From contig NZ_BCVG01000034.1 of the NCBI RefSeq assembly GCF_001591625.1, positions 1 to 33,074 of the forward strand: 33,074 nt of DNA. The letters run 5' to 3'. Below are positions 24,034 through 33,029 of this stretch, in pieces. The position numbers were made by a program, and so were the translations under genes. This DNA comes from Metabacillus fastidiosus NBRC 101226. GTDB lineage: Bacteria > Bacillota > Bacilli > Bacillales > Bacillaceae. A model generated the notes under the pieces. It was not told where the DNA came from. It saw nothing but the letters and a program-made list of their open reading frames with translations, and made no database searches. The stretch's first letter is position 1. Every line of letters starts with the position of its first letter.

Positions 24034-27024
24034 CTATTTTAATGTCTCTGCTTCTTTAAATGCATAACCGTAGTGATCTCCATTTTCGCCAGTTATTTCA
24101 ATATTGTAGCGTGTTTTTGCCTTTAAGCCTGTGAATGTATACTTTGTTACTTTCGTATCGACAGTTGCTTCCTTCACGATCTCTCCACTTTCAACTGAAG
24201 AAATGACAATATTGTATGTCCCTTCTCCTTGTGGAACCATAGGATCCCATGAAACGGAGATTGTGGAAGATGTCGCTTCCTCAACTGTAATCTCAGGATT
24301 TGCAGCAAATTCTAAATTCACTTGCACATCCCAGTACTCAAGTTCATCCAGCACTTTTTTATTTTCTGTACCGTTTGAAACATCAAGATTCTTCGTATCA
24401 TATAGTGAGACATAATATAAATTTCCTAAATTAATTATCGGTACTATAGTTTTTACCGAGGTATGATCTAAATTCAGGAAAAAGAGTTCTTCCATTTCAC
24501 TTATGATGTCAATATTCTCTATTGGGTTGGAAGCAAGATTTAAATAGCTGATAGATTTTTTCGAATTTTGTAGTGGTGCTATGTTAGAAATTTTATTATT
24601 AGACATTTCTACATATAAAAGGCTCTTCAACTTGGATAAAGCTGATAAATCACTGATTTCGTTATAAGATATATTAAGTGAATGCAGCTTCGTAAGATCT
24701 CCAATAAATGAAATGTCCTTCAATTTATTTGCACTGATATCGAGCCCATCCAATTTATTAAATTGACTCAAAATTGTATAATCTTTCACCTTTGTCTTGT
24801 TTAAAGAAAGATTCATTAAATTAGGAATGTTCTTCAATGGAGCTAAATCAAGCTCGCTTGAATTCCCTGAAATAGCTAGAGAACTTAAGTTCTTCGCATT
24901 TTCGATTCCTGTTAAATCTTTCACATCTGTATCAATCAGTGACAGATCATACAACTGCTCTAAATCACTTTCAAAAAGACTACGCTCAATCCCAAGCTGT
25001 TCTTTAATCAAATCTCTTAGTTTCTCATCTTTAAAGCTTATTTCCTTACCAGAAGGCTTATCCCATGTATAAGCAAATGTTAAGCCAGTAAATAGAAGCT
25101 TATTATTTGCATCATAAGCATTAACAGTAATGCTGTATTCTGTTCCAGGATTCAACCCTTGTAAAAGATAGCTCTCCTCACTCCAGTCTACTTTCGCAGT
25201 AAACTGATCATTTACTAAAATATCAACATAGCTGATTTCCTTTTCTCCACCGTATCCCCAGAATATTTCTGCTGAATTCTCTGTCGTACGCCCCGTATGA
25301 GGATAAAATTCTTCATTATCTTCATAATCGACCGCAACTCCGTTTTCCTGAAGCTGTAAAATTGTTTTTCCCGCTTCAGAACCTTCACTTACATCTAATT
25401 TTTGCGTATTCCATAAAGAAACGAATTGCAATTTCTCTACCGATAAAAGCTCTTTAATAGATGTAATTTCTGTACTGTTTAAGTCAAGCATTTGAAGATT
25501 TGGCAAGTTTTCAATTCCTTTTAAAGATAGAAGCGGGTTATCCGCAAGGAAAAGATACTCGATTTTTTCCAATTTCCCGATTTCCTTTAAGCTTTTCAAT
25601 CCATTCCCCATTACTGAAAGCATCTTTAAATTAGTGAACGATGCAATAGGAGAGAAATCGGCAATCTCATTACGGTCAATTGCTAACATTTCTACATTTT
25701 TCACAGACTCAAGTGCCTTTAAATCAGTTAAACCGGTATTTGATAGTGATAATGATTGAAGCTTATTAAGACTCTCCAAAGCTTTATAATCCTTAATCGG
25801 ATTACCGTCTAAAAAGAGTGTATGTAAGTTTTTCAAAGAAGATAATGCATCAAGCTTCTCAATTTTATTTTCACCTATGTGAAGTGTTTCTAAATTAACC
25901 GCTGACTCAAGCCCTGTTAAATCCTTAATCCTTTTTCTATGAAGCTCAAGGTCAGTAATTGTTTCCATATCACTTTGAACGACATCACGATCTAAACCAA
26001 AATGCTTTTGGATTGCTTTTGCAAGATTTGGATCTTTAAAAACAACCTTTTCCCCAGCCGGCTGCGGCAATGTTTTGATCTCTGCTTTAGAGAGACCGAT
26101 CAATTTATCATTTGCATCGTAAGCCTCAACTGTTAATGTATATACCGTGTTTGGCTGCAAATGTTCTTTCTGCCATTTTACCTCTTGATTTGCTGACTGA
26201 ATTCTTTCCTTTTCCCCATTCAGTGCTACAACATAATAAGAAACATTTTGCTCTCCAGCATAAAACCAAGATAGATCAATTTTATTTTCACTCGCTTTTT
26301 GAGTGCCTATCCAAAGATTAATTGCTTCATCATAGTTAATTTCAAGATTTTCACGTTTAATCTCATTCACTTCATTCAATAGCTTTAAATATAATTCACC
26401 GTATATTTCTAATTTTTCTAAGTTCGGCATATATTTAATCGGCTCAATCGTTTGAAGATCAAGATAACTAATATTCAAATTTTTAAGTTTTGAAAGATTC
26501 TTAATTGGGGATAAATCTTTTACTGATGTAAAACCTATATCAAGCGATTCAAGATGGGTAAATCCAGTTAACATATTTAAATCTTGGAATGATGTCGCTG
26601 ATACATTTAAAGTCTTTAAATTTACTAATCCTTTCAAGTTTTCAAAATCAGAACCTTGATAAGCCAGAATGTCTAAATGCTTAAGCTTGTTTAATTGTTT
26701 AATTGGAGCTAGACTCGAAAAATTATTCCCGCCTATTTCTAATTTCTCTAAGTTAATAGCTTGTTCAATTCCCGATAAATCTTTAATCCCTTTAAACGGA
26801 ACGGAAAGACTTGTAAGCTTCTCTATATCTGATTTGTAAATTTCCTTACGCTGTAATTGCAGCTCTTCTGCAATTGCCCTTTGTAATTGTTTATCTTTTA
26901 TTATCACTGCTTCTTCTTGTTTAAGATTGCTATTTTCCACAGCACTTACTTCAGATAAGTAGGGTGTGAATAACGAGAAGAAAAATACTGTTATAATTGT
27001 TAGAAACATTATTTTTCTAGGCAA
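24034..27024 (-). CDS. Secreted leucine-rich-repeat / fibronectin type III protein
   Basis: An extracellular protein of 996 residues, internalin-like in its repeats. The signal peptide is RKIMFLTIITVFFFSLFTPY to about VSA. The protein is built three times from the same unit: a cap such as VVFKDPNLAKAIQKHFGLDR, a run of ~21-residue LRRs of the LxxLxxLxLxxNxIxDxxPL kind (for example LHTLFLDGNPIKDYKALES), and an FN3 domain (for example LQPNTVYTLTVEAYDANDKL). FN3 domains lie at roughly residues 235-320, 565-655 and 905-996. There is no LPXTG, SLH, SbsC or membrane anchor, so it is either released or held non-covalently. The TTG start at 27024 is chosen because GGGAGG lies 9 nt upstream; the ATG five codons later is too far from it. 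A protein- or sugar-binding role is likely. Confidence 0.9.
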   Translation of the reverse strand: MPRKIMFLTIITVFFFSLFTPYLSEVSAVENSNLKQEEAVIIKDKQLQRAIAEELQLQRKEIYKSDIEKLTSLSVPFKGIKDLSGIEQAINLEKLEIGGNNFSSLAPIKQLNKLKHLDILAYQGSDFENLKGLVNLKTLNVSATSFQDLNMLTGFTHLESLDIGFTSVKDLSPIKNLSKLKNLNISYLDLQTIEPIKYMPNLEKLEIYGELYLKLLNEVNEIKRENLEINYDEAINLWIGTQKASENKIDLSWFYAGEQNVSYYVVALNGEKERIQSANQEVKWQKEHLQPNTVYTLTVEAYDANDKLIGLSKAEIKTLPQPAGEKVVFKDPNLAKAIQKHFGLDRDVVQSDMETITDLELHRKRIKDLTGLESAVNLETLHIGENKIEKLDALSSLKNLHTLFLDGNPIKDYKALESLNKLQSLSLSNTGLTDLKALESVKNVEMLAIDRNEIADFSPIASFTNLKMLSVMGNGLKSLKEIGKLEKIEYLFLADNPLLSLKGIENLPNLQMLDLNSTEITSIKELLSVEKLQFVSLWNTQKLDVSEGSEAGKTILQLQENGVAVDYEDNEEFYPHTGRTTENSAEIFWGYGGEKEISYVDILVNDQFTAKVDWSEESYLLQGLNPGTEYSITVNAYDANNKLLFTGLTFAYTWDKPSGKEISFKDEKLRDLIKEQLGIERSLFESDLEQLYDLSLIDTDVKDLTGIENAKNLSSLAISGNSSELDLAPLKNIPNLMNLSLNKTKVKDYTILSQFNKLDGLDISANKLKDISFIGDLTKLHSLNISYNEISDLSALSKLKSLLYVEMSNNKISNIAPLQNSKKSISYLNLASNPIENIDIISEMEELFFLNLDHTSVKTIVPIINLGNLYYVSLYDTKNLDVSNGTENKKVLDELEYWDVQVNLEFAANPEITVEEATSSTISVSWDPMVPQGEGTYNIVISSVESGEIVKEATVDTKVTKYTFTGLKAKTRYNIEITGENGDHYGYAFKEAETLK

Positions 27025-27277
27025 ATTTTTGGCCTCCCATTTTTTCCATTATTTTTCAATACTCATTATAAATTTATTATTTCATTCTGCATACTACTTT
27101 CATTAGACAAAATTCTACAAATCTATATTTTTTTTAGATTAAATTTCTATAAATATATATCATTTTAAGATTGAAAATAGACAAATTTACTCCTTCGTTT
27201 TAAACTAAACTTAACTATTGTTATTTTTTTCCGCATAAAGGCTTTATTTTAAAATTTCAAAAAAGAAGGTGGAATAA

Positions 27278-30028
27278 ATGTCTGTACAACTAAAAACAAT
27301 TGAGAATAACAGTTCTCTATTGCGAAAAGATGTAAAGTTTCTTGGGAATGTTCTTGGAGAAGTACTTCTTTACCATGGCGGCGATGAACTGCTAAGCACT
27401 GTTGAACGAATTCGTAAATTAACGATCAGTCTCCGTGATGAGTTCAATGAAGAAGTAAATGAATCATTAAAACAGGAGATCAGCCAGCTGCAGCCCCCTA
27501 TTCGTGAACAAGTGATCCGGGCATTTTCTGTCTTCTTCCAGCTTGTTAATATAGCAGAACAAAATCATCGAATTAGACGAAGAAGACAATATCAGCTTGA
27601 AGATGATCATATTATCCAGCCTGATTCTTTAGAAGGCGCCGTTCTTTCACTTAAAACGAATGAAATTGCTGAAGATGTTATTCAGGAAGTGTTAAACACT
27701 CTTTCCCTTGAATTAATCATTACAGCACATCCAACAGAATCAACAAAAAGAACGGTTCTTGAGATCCAAAAAAGAATTGCTGCTGTTTTAAAGGAATTTG
27801 ATAGTAAAACATTAACGAAACGTGAGCATGCTGAGCTTGAAGAAAGTCTTATTAATGAAGTAATTACACTGTGGCAAACAGATGAGCTAAGGCATCGGAA
27901 ACCGACTGTAATGGATGAAGTAAGAAATGGTCTTCATTATTTCGATCATACTTTATTCGAGGTGCTGCCGGATATTCATCAGGAACTTGCTGACTCCCTC
28001 CATGAGAAGTTCCCGAACCGCGACTGGAATGTTCCGAATATTTTGCGATTTGGTTCATGGATCGGTGGGGACCGTGACGGAAATCCGAGTGTTACACCAG
28101 AAATCACTCGGAAAACACTTGAAGCACAGCGCGAATTAGTTATTAAAAAATATAAAGAAGCAATCGTGGAGCTGATGAAGAGATTCAGCTATTCCAAAGC
28201 AAGAGTAGATGTTCCGGCTACATTAATGGATTCTGTTTTAAAAGAAGAAGCATTAATTGATCCTAAGAAGAGATGGGTACTTGAGGATGAAGTATACCGC
28301 CGCAAGTTTGCGATTGTTCTTGAGCGTTTAGATCAGATCGGGAAATCTGAAATCGGTTATAAATATGCTGATGAACTATTAGCTGACTTAGTATTGATTG
28401 AAAGAAGTATTAAAAGTCATCAACCGGGAGAAAGAAAGCTTAAATGCATTAATCGATTAATACGCCAGGTGCAGCTGTTCGGATTCCATTTAGCAACACT
28501 TGATATTAGAAATCATAGCGGTGAACACGAAGCAGCGATTACGGAAATTTTCCAAAAGGTAAAGCTTGCGGAAAACTACGCTGCACTTCGTGAAGAAGAG
28601 AAATTATCACTTCTTGAGTCTGTGTTAAAAGACCCGCGCCCCGTTTTACTTTTGAACGAAGATTATTCAAAGGAAACACAGGAAATTTTAAAAGCATTCA
28701 AAATGATAAAAGATGCTCATAAAGAATTTGGAACAAGGGCAATTGAAGTGTATTTAATTAGTATGACGGAAGCAGCAAGCGATCTGCTTGAAGTGCTTGT
28801 TCTTGCCAAGGAATTCGGTCTCTACCGCCTGCATGCAGACGGCCGGATTGAAAGCCAGCTAAATATCGCTCCCCTTCTTGAAACAATTGATGACCTGAAT
28901 GCAGGGCCGAAAATTATGGAAACTTTATTTAAAATGGATGTATATCGTCATCACTTAAGAGAGCTTGGCAATCACCAGGAAATTATGCTCGGTTATTCTG
29001 ACGGCAGCAAGGACGGAGGAACACTGACAGCAAACTGGAAGCTTTATAAAGCACAGAGGGAAATTCACGAAATGGCGAGAAAGTATGCAATCCGCCTAAA
29101 ATTCTTCCACGGCAGAGGTGGTTCACTTGGCCGAGGCGGCGGGCCGTTAAACAGAAGTATTTTATCCCAGCCGAAAGAAACATTAGGTGATGGAGTAAAA
29201 ATTACCGAGCAGGGTGAAGTATTATCTTCCCGCTATTTAATCAAAGAAATTGCCCACCGCAGCTTGGAGCAGGCTGTTGCGACATTATTAAAATCAACTG
29301 CACAAGTAGAAGAAAGCTATACATTAGAAAAAGCTTGGGAAAAGGCAATTGAAGAAATTTCTGATATTGCACTTAATAAGTATCAGTCACTTGTTTTTAA
29401 GGATAATGATTTCCTTACTTATTTCAAACAGGCGACACCGTTAATGGAGCTTGGAGCACTTAATATCGGTTCACGTCCAATGAGCCGGAAAAAGAGCCAA
29501 CGTTTTGAAGATTTACGGGCCATTCCATGGGTATTCGCATGGACGCAAAGCCGTCAGCTCTTCCCTGCCTGGTATGCAGCAGGCACAGCACTCCACAGCT
29601 TTGCTGCAAAAGGAGAAGACAGCTTCAAACTGTTACAGGAAATGTATAATAAATGGCCTTTCTTCCGTTCCACAATCGATAATTTACAAATGGCCTTATT
29701 GAAGGCAGATATGGAAGCAGCTGAAAAATACACAGAGCTTGTCGAAGACCAGACGATAGCGAAACGCATTTTCGGTGAAATTGTCCATGAGTACAATATA
29801 ACGAAAGAGATTTTGTTAAAGATTACGGATGATAAGGAACTACTGGACCGCAACCCTAATATTCAGGAATCAGTGAAAAGGCGAAATCCATATGTTGATC
29901 CGCTTAACTTCCTGCAAGTAGAATTAATACGTAAGCTTCGGGAAAATAATGAAACAGATGAAGAAGTACTAACAGAAGTATTACTCACAATTAATGGAAT
30001 TGCTGCTGGTATTCGAAATACTGGCTGA
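27278..30028 (+). CDS. ppc: Phosphoenolpyruvate carboxylase
   Basis: Converts phosphoenolpyruvate and bicarbonate to oxaloacetate, an anaplerotic cytoplasmic reaction. 916 residues, full length for the bacterial enzyme. Key motifs are present in order: LIITAHPTESTKRTV with catalytic H151, GSWIGGDRDGNPSVT, HLATLDIRNHSGEHEAAI, MLGYSDGSKDGG, the glycine-rich catalytic loop FHGRGGSLGRGGGPLNRSI, LNIGSRPMSRKKSQ with DLRAIPWVFAWTQSR, and the canonical C-terminus INGIAAGIRNTG. AAGGTGG precedes the ATG. It is divergent from the LRR gene, with a 253-bp AT-rich gap holding both promoters, and is followed by a structured repeat that may terminate it. It is unrelated to the surface-protein theme and probably part of the core genome. 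Confidence 0.98.
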   Translation: MSVQLKTIENNSSLLRKDVKFLGNVLGEVLLYHGGDELLSTVERIRKLTISLRDEFNEEVNESLKQEISQLQPPIREQVIRAFSVFFQLVNIAEQNHRIRRRRQYQLEDDHIIQPDSLEGAVLSLKTNEIAEDVIQEVLNTLSLELIITAHPTESTKRTVLEIQKRIAAVLKEFDSKTLTKREHAELEESLINEVITLWQTDELRHRKPTVMDEVRNGLHYFDHTLFEVLPDIHQELADSLHEKFPNRDWNVPNILRFGSWIGGDRDGNPSVTPEITRKTLEAQRELVIKKYKEAIVELMKRFSYSKARVDVPATLMDSVLKEEALIDPKKRWVLEDEVYRRKFAIVLERLDQIGKSEIGYKYADELLADLVLIERSIKSHQPGERKLKCINRLIRQVQLFGFHLATLDIRNHSGEHEAAITEIFQKVKLAENYAALREEEKLSLLESVLKDPRPVLLLNEDYSKETQEILKAFKMIKDAHKEFGTRAIEVYLISMTEAASDLLEVLVLAKEFGLYRLHADGRIESQLNIAPLLETIDDLNAGPKIMETLFKMDVYRHHLRELGNHQEIMLGYSDGSKDGGTLTANWKLYKAQREIHEMARKYAIRLKFFHGRGGSLGRGGGPLNRSILSQPKETLGDGVKITEQGEVLSSRYLIKEIAHRSLEQAVATLLKSTAQVEESYTLEKAWEKAIEEISDIALNKYQSLVFKDNDFLTYFKQATPLMELGALNIGSRPMSRKKSQRFEDLRAIPWVFAWTQSRQLFPAWYAAGTALHSFAAKGEDSFKLLQEMYNKWPFFRSTIDNLQMALLKADMEAAEKYTELVEDQTIAKRIFGEIVHEYNITKEILLKITDDKELLDRNPNIQESVKRRNPYVDPLNFLQVELIRKLRENNETDEEVLTEVLLTINGIAAGIRNTG

Positions 30029-30031
30029 TTA

Positions 30032-30140
30032 TGAGAGGATTTCTCCAAAGGGTAAAAGCAACCCTTTGAAGAAATCCCGCTGAAAGGCCCTGTCATAGAA
30101 ATCCGGTAAAATCGAGGATTTGATGGCAGGGCCTTTCAGC
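30032..30140 (+). repeat. Twin-hairpin repeat, copy 1
   Basis: About 109 bp with two successive hairpins. Hairpin I is GGATTTCTCCAAAGGGT/ACCCTTTGAAGAAATCC, with one mismatch. Hairpin II is GCTGAAAGGCCCTGTCAT/ATGGCAGGGCCTTTCAGC. It resembles 30592-30698 in the same orientation, with compensating differences in the first stem. It immediately follows ppc and could act as its terminator, but the two-hairpin unit looks like an interspersed structured repeat family. Confidence 0.8.
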
Positions 30141-30383
30141 TAAACTTATCCCAGCCTTAACGAGAAGCAACACCCCCACTTCAAAGTTCTGAGAGTTCAA
30201 AGAAGTTAAGTGAGAGATCAACTGCTCGTAAAGGTCCGATTGGTTCATCTAACATAGTAATTTTGAACGATTAATCTTTCTATTAAGGATAGTATATTGG
30301 AGCTATCTTTTAAAAAAGTGTAGGAAACATAATATAGAAAACTTATAATCGTTATTAAGAACACTAAAAAGGATGGATCATAT
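30141..30383. other. Intergenic region with a possible IS200/IS605-type end
   Basis: No gene is visible on either strand. From about 30155 to 30250 lies the sequence AGCAACACCCCCACTTC and, further on, AACTGCTCGTAAAGGTCCGA. These remind me of the conserved 3' ends that follow tnpB-type genes in Bacillaceae, but this is from memory. No transposase frame is present. The last ~130 bp contain the promoter region of the short LCP-like fragment. Confidence 0.35.
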
Positions 30384-30590
30384 ATGAGAAGCAAAAGAAC
30401 GAAGCAGAAACAACAGAAAAAGGTGTGGATTTGGATCCCTTTAACTCTTATTGCTCTCTTCATGCTCGGTACTGCGGGATATGCTTTCCAGCTTTTTAAT
30501 AAGGCTACGAGCACAATGATCAATATAGATGGAAATTCAAATAAGGAAAAACATTATAAACGAGAAGAATTAATTCATAGTGAAAACTAA
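30384..30590 (+). pseudogene. N-terminal remnant of a LytR-CpsA-Psr (LCP) family protein
   Basis: A 68-residue frame with a basic N-terminus (RSKRTKQKQQKK), one membrane helix (VWIWIPLTLIALFMLGTAGYA) and FQLFNKATSTMI. This is the typical start of an LCP-family wall-polymer ligase, which attaches teichoic-type polymers to peptidoglycan. The extracellular catalytic domain (about 250 residues) is missing. The frame ends in TAA two bases before a copy of the twin-hairpin repeat, and another copy lies upstream. Recombination or insertion at the repeats may have removed the rest. Alternatively it is an unrelated small membrane protein. GGATGGATCA upstream gives only a weak ribosome site. Confidence 0.5.
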
Positions 30591-30591
30591 A

Positions 30592-30698
30592 TGAGGATGT
30601 CCCTAAAGGGTAAAAAGCAACCCTTTTGGGACATCCTGCTGAAAGGCCCTGTCATGGAAATCCAATAAAATCACGGATTTAGTGACAGGGCCTTTCAA
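30592..30698 (+). repeat. Twin-hairpin repeat, copy 2
   Basis: About 107 bp. Hairpin I is AGGATGTCCCTAAAGGGT/ACCCTTTTGGGACATCCT and hairpin II is TGAAAGGCCCTGTCA/TGACAGGGCCTTTCA. Relative to copy 1, the TTTCT/AGAAA segment of stem I has become GTCCC/GGGAC, so pairing is kept although sequence changed. It lies between the LCP fragment and the end of telA, where it may terminate both. Confidence 0.8.
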
Positions 30699-30743
30699 CT
30701 TTTAAAACTTATTAGAAACTTATCGGCTAGCTCCTCAATAGCT

Positions 30744-31901
30744 TTATGAATGTGATTCACCGGCAGAGATTAACCTTTGCTTTAAGTCCGTTTCCATTGA
30801 AAGCAGATCTTGTTCTGCCTGCTGGCGCTTTGCACGTCCTTCTGCTTGAATGCGAAGCGTTTCCTCAAGCGTGGATACTAAATGATCCTGCACTTTCTTT
30901 AATGTATCAATATCGACGATACCGCGTTCATTTTCTTTCGCTGTCTCAATCGTATTCACTTTCAGCATTTCTGCATTTTTCAGCAGAAGATCATTCGTCG
31001 TTTTAGAGACAAGCTTTTGTGCTTCTACCGCATCTCTTTGACGAAGCAGTGTGAGAGCTATAGCAACTTGGTTTTTCCAAAGCGGAATAGCAGTCATAAT
31101 AGAAGATTGAATCTTCTCCACCAATGCTTGGTTAGTCGATTGAATCAAGCGGATTTGCGGTGCGCTTTGCATCGTAATCTGCCTGCTTAAAATAAGATCG
31201 TGGGTTCTTTTTTCCAGACGGTCAGCAAATTGGATTAAATCATTTACATCCTGGTATGCCATTTGGTCCCCTGTCGCCTCTGCTTTTTTCTTTAGTTCAG
31301 GAATAGTTTTTGTCTGCAGCTCTTCAAGCTTCAGTTCCCCTGCCGCAATATAAATATTTAATGCATTAAAGTAATCCTTATTTCTTTCATACAGCTGTTC
31401 CAGCATTTGAACATCTGACAGGAGACCATTTTTCGAATGTTCCAGCTTTACACTGATACGGTCAATTTGCGCCCCTGTTTTTTGATATTTTGATAATACT
31501 TCCTGAATAGAGTTTGATACTTTCCCAAACATTTTCGAAAGAAATCCGCGCTTTTCAGATGTCAGACCGTCTGGGCTTACCTGTTCAAGTTTATTCATTA
31601 AATCATGGATAATTGCTCCCACTTCCCCAGTATCCTTCTTTTGTACATGGTCAAGCATCGTATGTGAGAAGCTTAAAAGCTTTGATTGCGCCTGTGTTCC
31701 GTATAAAGTAATTGCCTTTTGATCTTTCGGATCAATCTGCGCAGCAAGCTGAATCGCTTTTTGGCGGTTTTCCTCAGGAAGAACATCAATAAGTTTCTTC
31801 TGTTCTGCTGGTGCCGTTTCATTTACAATAATGTCATTGTCTCCAAATGGATTTGATAACAGATCATCAAGCTCTGTCGATTTATTCGTTAAGTCGCTCA
31901 T
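30744..31901 (-). CDS. telA: TelA/YaaN-family protein (toxic anion resistance)
   Basis: A cytoplasmic protein of 385 residues belonging to the TelA family, linked by name to tellurite resistance and by other work to cell envelope stress; its molecular function is unsettled. Family features: an N-terminal acidic linker ([17 protein letters not shown]), then an almost wholly helical, coiled-coil body with [60 protein letters not shown] and [20 protein letters not shown]. The start at 31901 is preceded by AAAGGAGG. It is 15 nt downstream of xpaC, the same gene pair as xpaC-yaaN of B. subtilis, and the two are surely co-transcribed. Confidence 0.94.
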   Translation of the reverse strand: MSDLTNKSTELDDLLSNPFGDNDIIVNETAPAEQKKLIDVLPEENRQKAIQLAAQIDPKDQKAITLYGTQAQSKLLSFSHTMLDHVQKKDTGEVGAIIHDLMNKLEQVSPDGLTSEKRGFLSKMFGKVSNSIQEVLSKYQKTGAQIDRISVKLEHSKNGLLSDVQMLEQLYERNKDYFNALNIYIAAGELKLEELQTKTIPELKKKAEATGDQMAYQDVNDLIQFADRLEKRTHDLILSRQITMQSAPQIRLIQSTNQALVEKIQSSIMTAIPLWKNQVAIALTLLRQRDAVEAQKLVSKTTNDLLLKNAEMLKVNTIETAKENERGIVDIDTLKKVQDHLVSTLEETLRIQAEGRAKRQQAEQDLLSMETDLKQRLISAGESHS

Positions 31902-31916
31902 CGGTGGAGCCTCCTT

Positions 31917-32537
31917 TTATTTCTTTTTATCAATAGTAAGCTTTGCTACATCCAATTCAAAATTCAAATGATCAATATCTTTTGCAAGCACATCATATAA
32001 ATCCTTTTCAACTGACTGTGCTAAAGTTGAAATCGTCTCTCTCGTTTCTGTCAGTGAATCCGCCATTTCTTTCGATTTCTTTGGCTGAGCTGCTAAAAAG
32101 GCATGTTTTTCGCTTAATTCTACTAAAGAATCTAAATGAGAATAGTAAAACTCTTCCGCTAAATAAAAACGTCTCGGCTCTGTCTTCGTAATGGAATATA
32201 TTTTATTAACGATACGCAGGAGCTCAATATTTTGCTTAATAGACGCTATATTCCGAATAGAAATAAGTGATTTTCGTAATCTCTTTATTTTTTTATTTGC
32301 CTCTTCTAAATTTTTCTGAATATATTTATACTCTTTTCGGCTAAGGCCGTGCCGTTTTAAAAAGAGATTTGTCGTAATAAATGAAGTAGTAGAATAAGCT
32401 GCTATACCTCCACCTACCGCAAAAAGCGATGATAGAAGGAGCGGCTGTCCAATCGCAAAAACACTGACTGACCAGACTGAGACTGTCGATACAGCTGAAA
32501 CAGACGTCTTCGTTAGAAAATTTAAAAATTGATTCAT
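31917..32537 (-). CDS. xpaC: XpaC-family membrane-associated protein
   Basis: A 206-residue protein of the XpaC family, named for 5-bromo-4-chloroindolyl phosphate hydrolysis in B. subtilis, though direct enzyme activity is doubtful. The N-terminus has two hydrophobic stretches (FLTKTSVSAVSTVSVWSVSV and PLLLSSLFAVGGGIAAYSTT) likely to form a membrane hairpin. The rest is helical and basic (KNLEEANKKIKRLRKSLISI; YYSHLDSLVELSEKHAFLAA; VEKDLYDVLAKDIDHLNFEL). TAGGAG precedes the ATG. It is the first gene of the xpaC-telA operon, and the membrane segment plus the helical partner suggest a complex at the membrane, which is inferred. Confidence 0.92.
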   Translation of the reverse strand: MNQFLNFLTKTSVSAVSTVSVWSVSVFAIGQPLLLSSLFAVGGGIAAYSTTSFITTNLFLKRHGLSRKEYKYIQKNLEEANKKIKRLRKSLISIRNIASIKQNIELLRIVNKIYSITKTEPRRFYLAEEFYYSHLDSLVELSEKHAFLAAQPKKSKEMADSLTETRETISTLAQSVEKDLYDVLAKDIDHLNFELDVAKLTIDKKK

Positions 32538-32762
32538 ATTTATCTACTCCTATTTTGTAACATCCTATATTTAGATTACGGTTAAAACAGGAAGGAAGTT
32601 TCACTTTTTCAAATAATAGTTATTCATCTAATTTTATCATTTTCTTTGACTAAAAACAGCAGTTCTAAACATTTGATACATGAAAACATTTACGAATATT
32701 TTAATGATTTTTACCATAATCTTTTTAAGAGTCACATTTATTGAAAAGAGGGGGGATAAGTC

Positions 32763-33029
32763 ATGTTAGAAACTATTGCCCTTATCGTTCAGGTCGGTAT
32801 TGTTGTTTTTTTGGCGATCGATGCTCCTAAACACGGCAAAAATCCATGGCTGTGGGGAATTCTCGGTTTCTTCTTCGGTCCGCTAGTACTCGGTATTTAT
32901 TTCATTTTAACAAATAGGAAAGTTGCCGGATGGGTTATTATTGTAATTTCGATCTTATATTTCTTCTTAGTTATGTTAACTGTAATTGGAGTCATTTTTC
33001 TAGTGCTTACAGGCGGGGCTGCCGGTTAG
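32763..33029 (+). CDS. Small integral membrane protein of unknown function
   Basis: An 88-residue, very hydrophobic protein with three predicted membrane segments: about residues 4-20 (TIALIVQVGIVVFLAID), 28-48 (PWLWGILGFFFGPLVLGIYF) and 56-83 (GWVIIVISILYFFLVMLTVI). A short basic loop (APKHGKNP) separates the first two. It resembles many uncharacterised small Bacillus membrane proteins, and I can assign no function. The strong site GAGGGGGG precedes the ATG. It is divergent from xpaC, sharing a 225-bp AT-rich intergenic region. Confidence 0.8.
   Translation: MLETIALIVQVGIVVFLAIDAPKHGKNPWLWGILGFFFGPLVLGIYFILTNRKVAGWVIIVISILYFFLVMLTVIGVIFLVLTGGAAG

Noticed and set aside
30245-30523. A hydrophobic 92-residue minus-strand frame opposite the LCP fragment
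   Set aside because: It is the antisense of a membrane helix, has no ribosome site, and runs through the intergenic region. The plus-strand reading matches a known family start.
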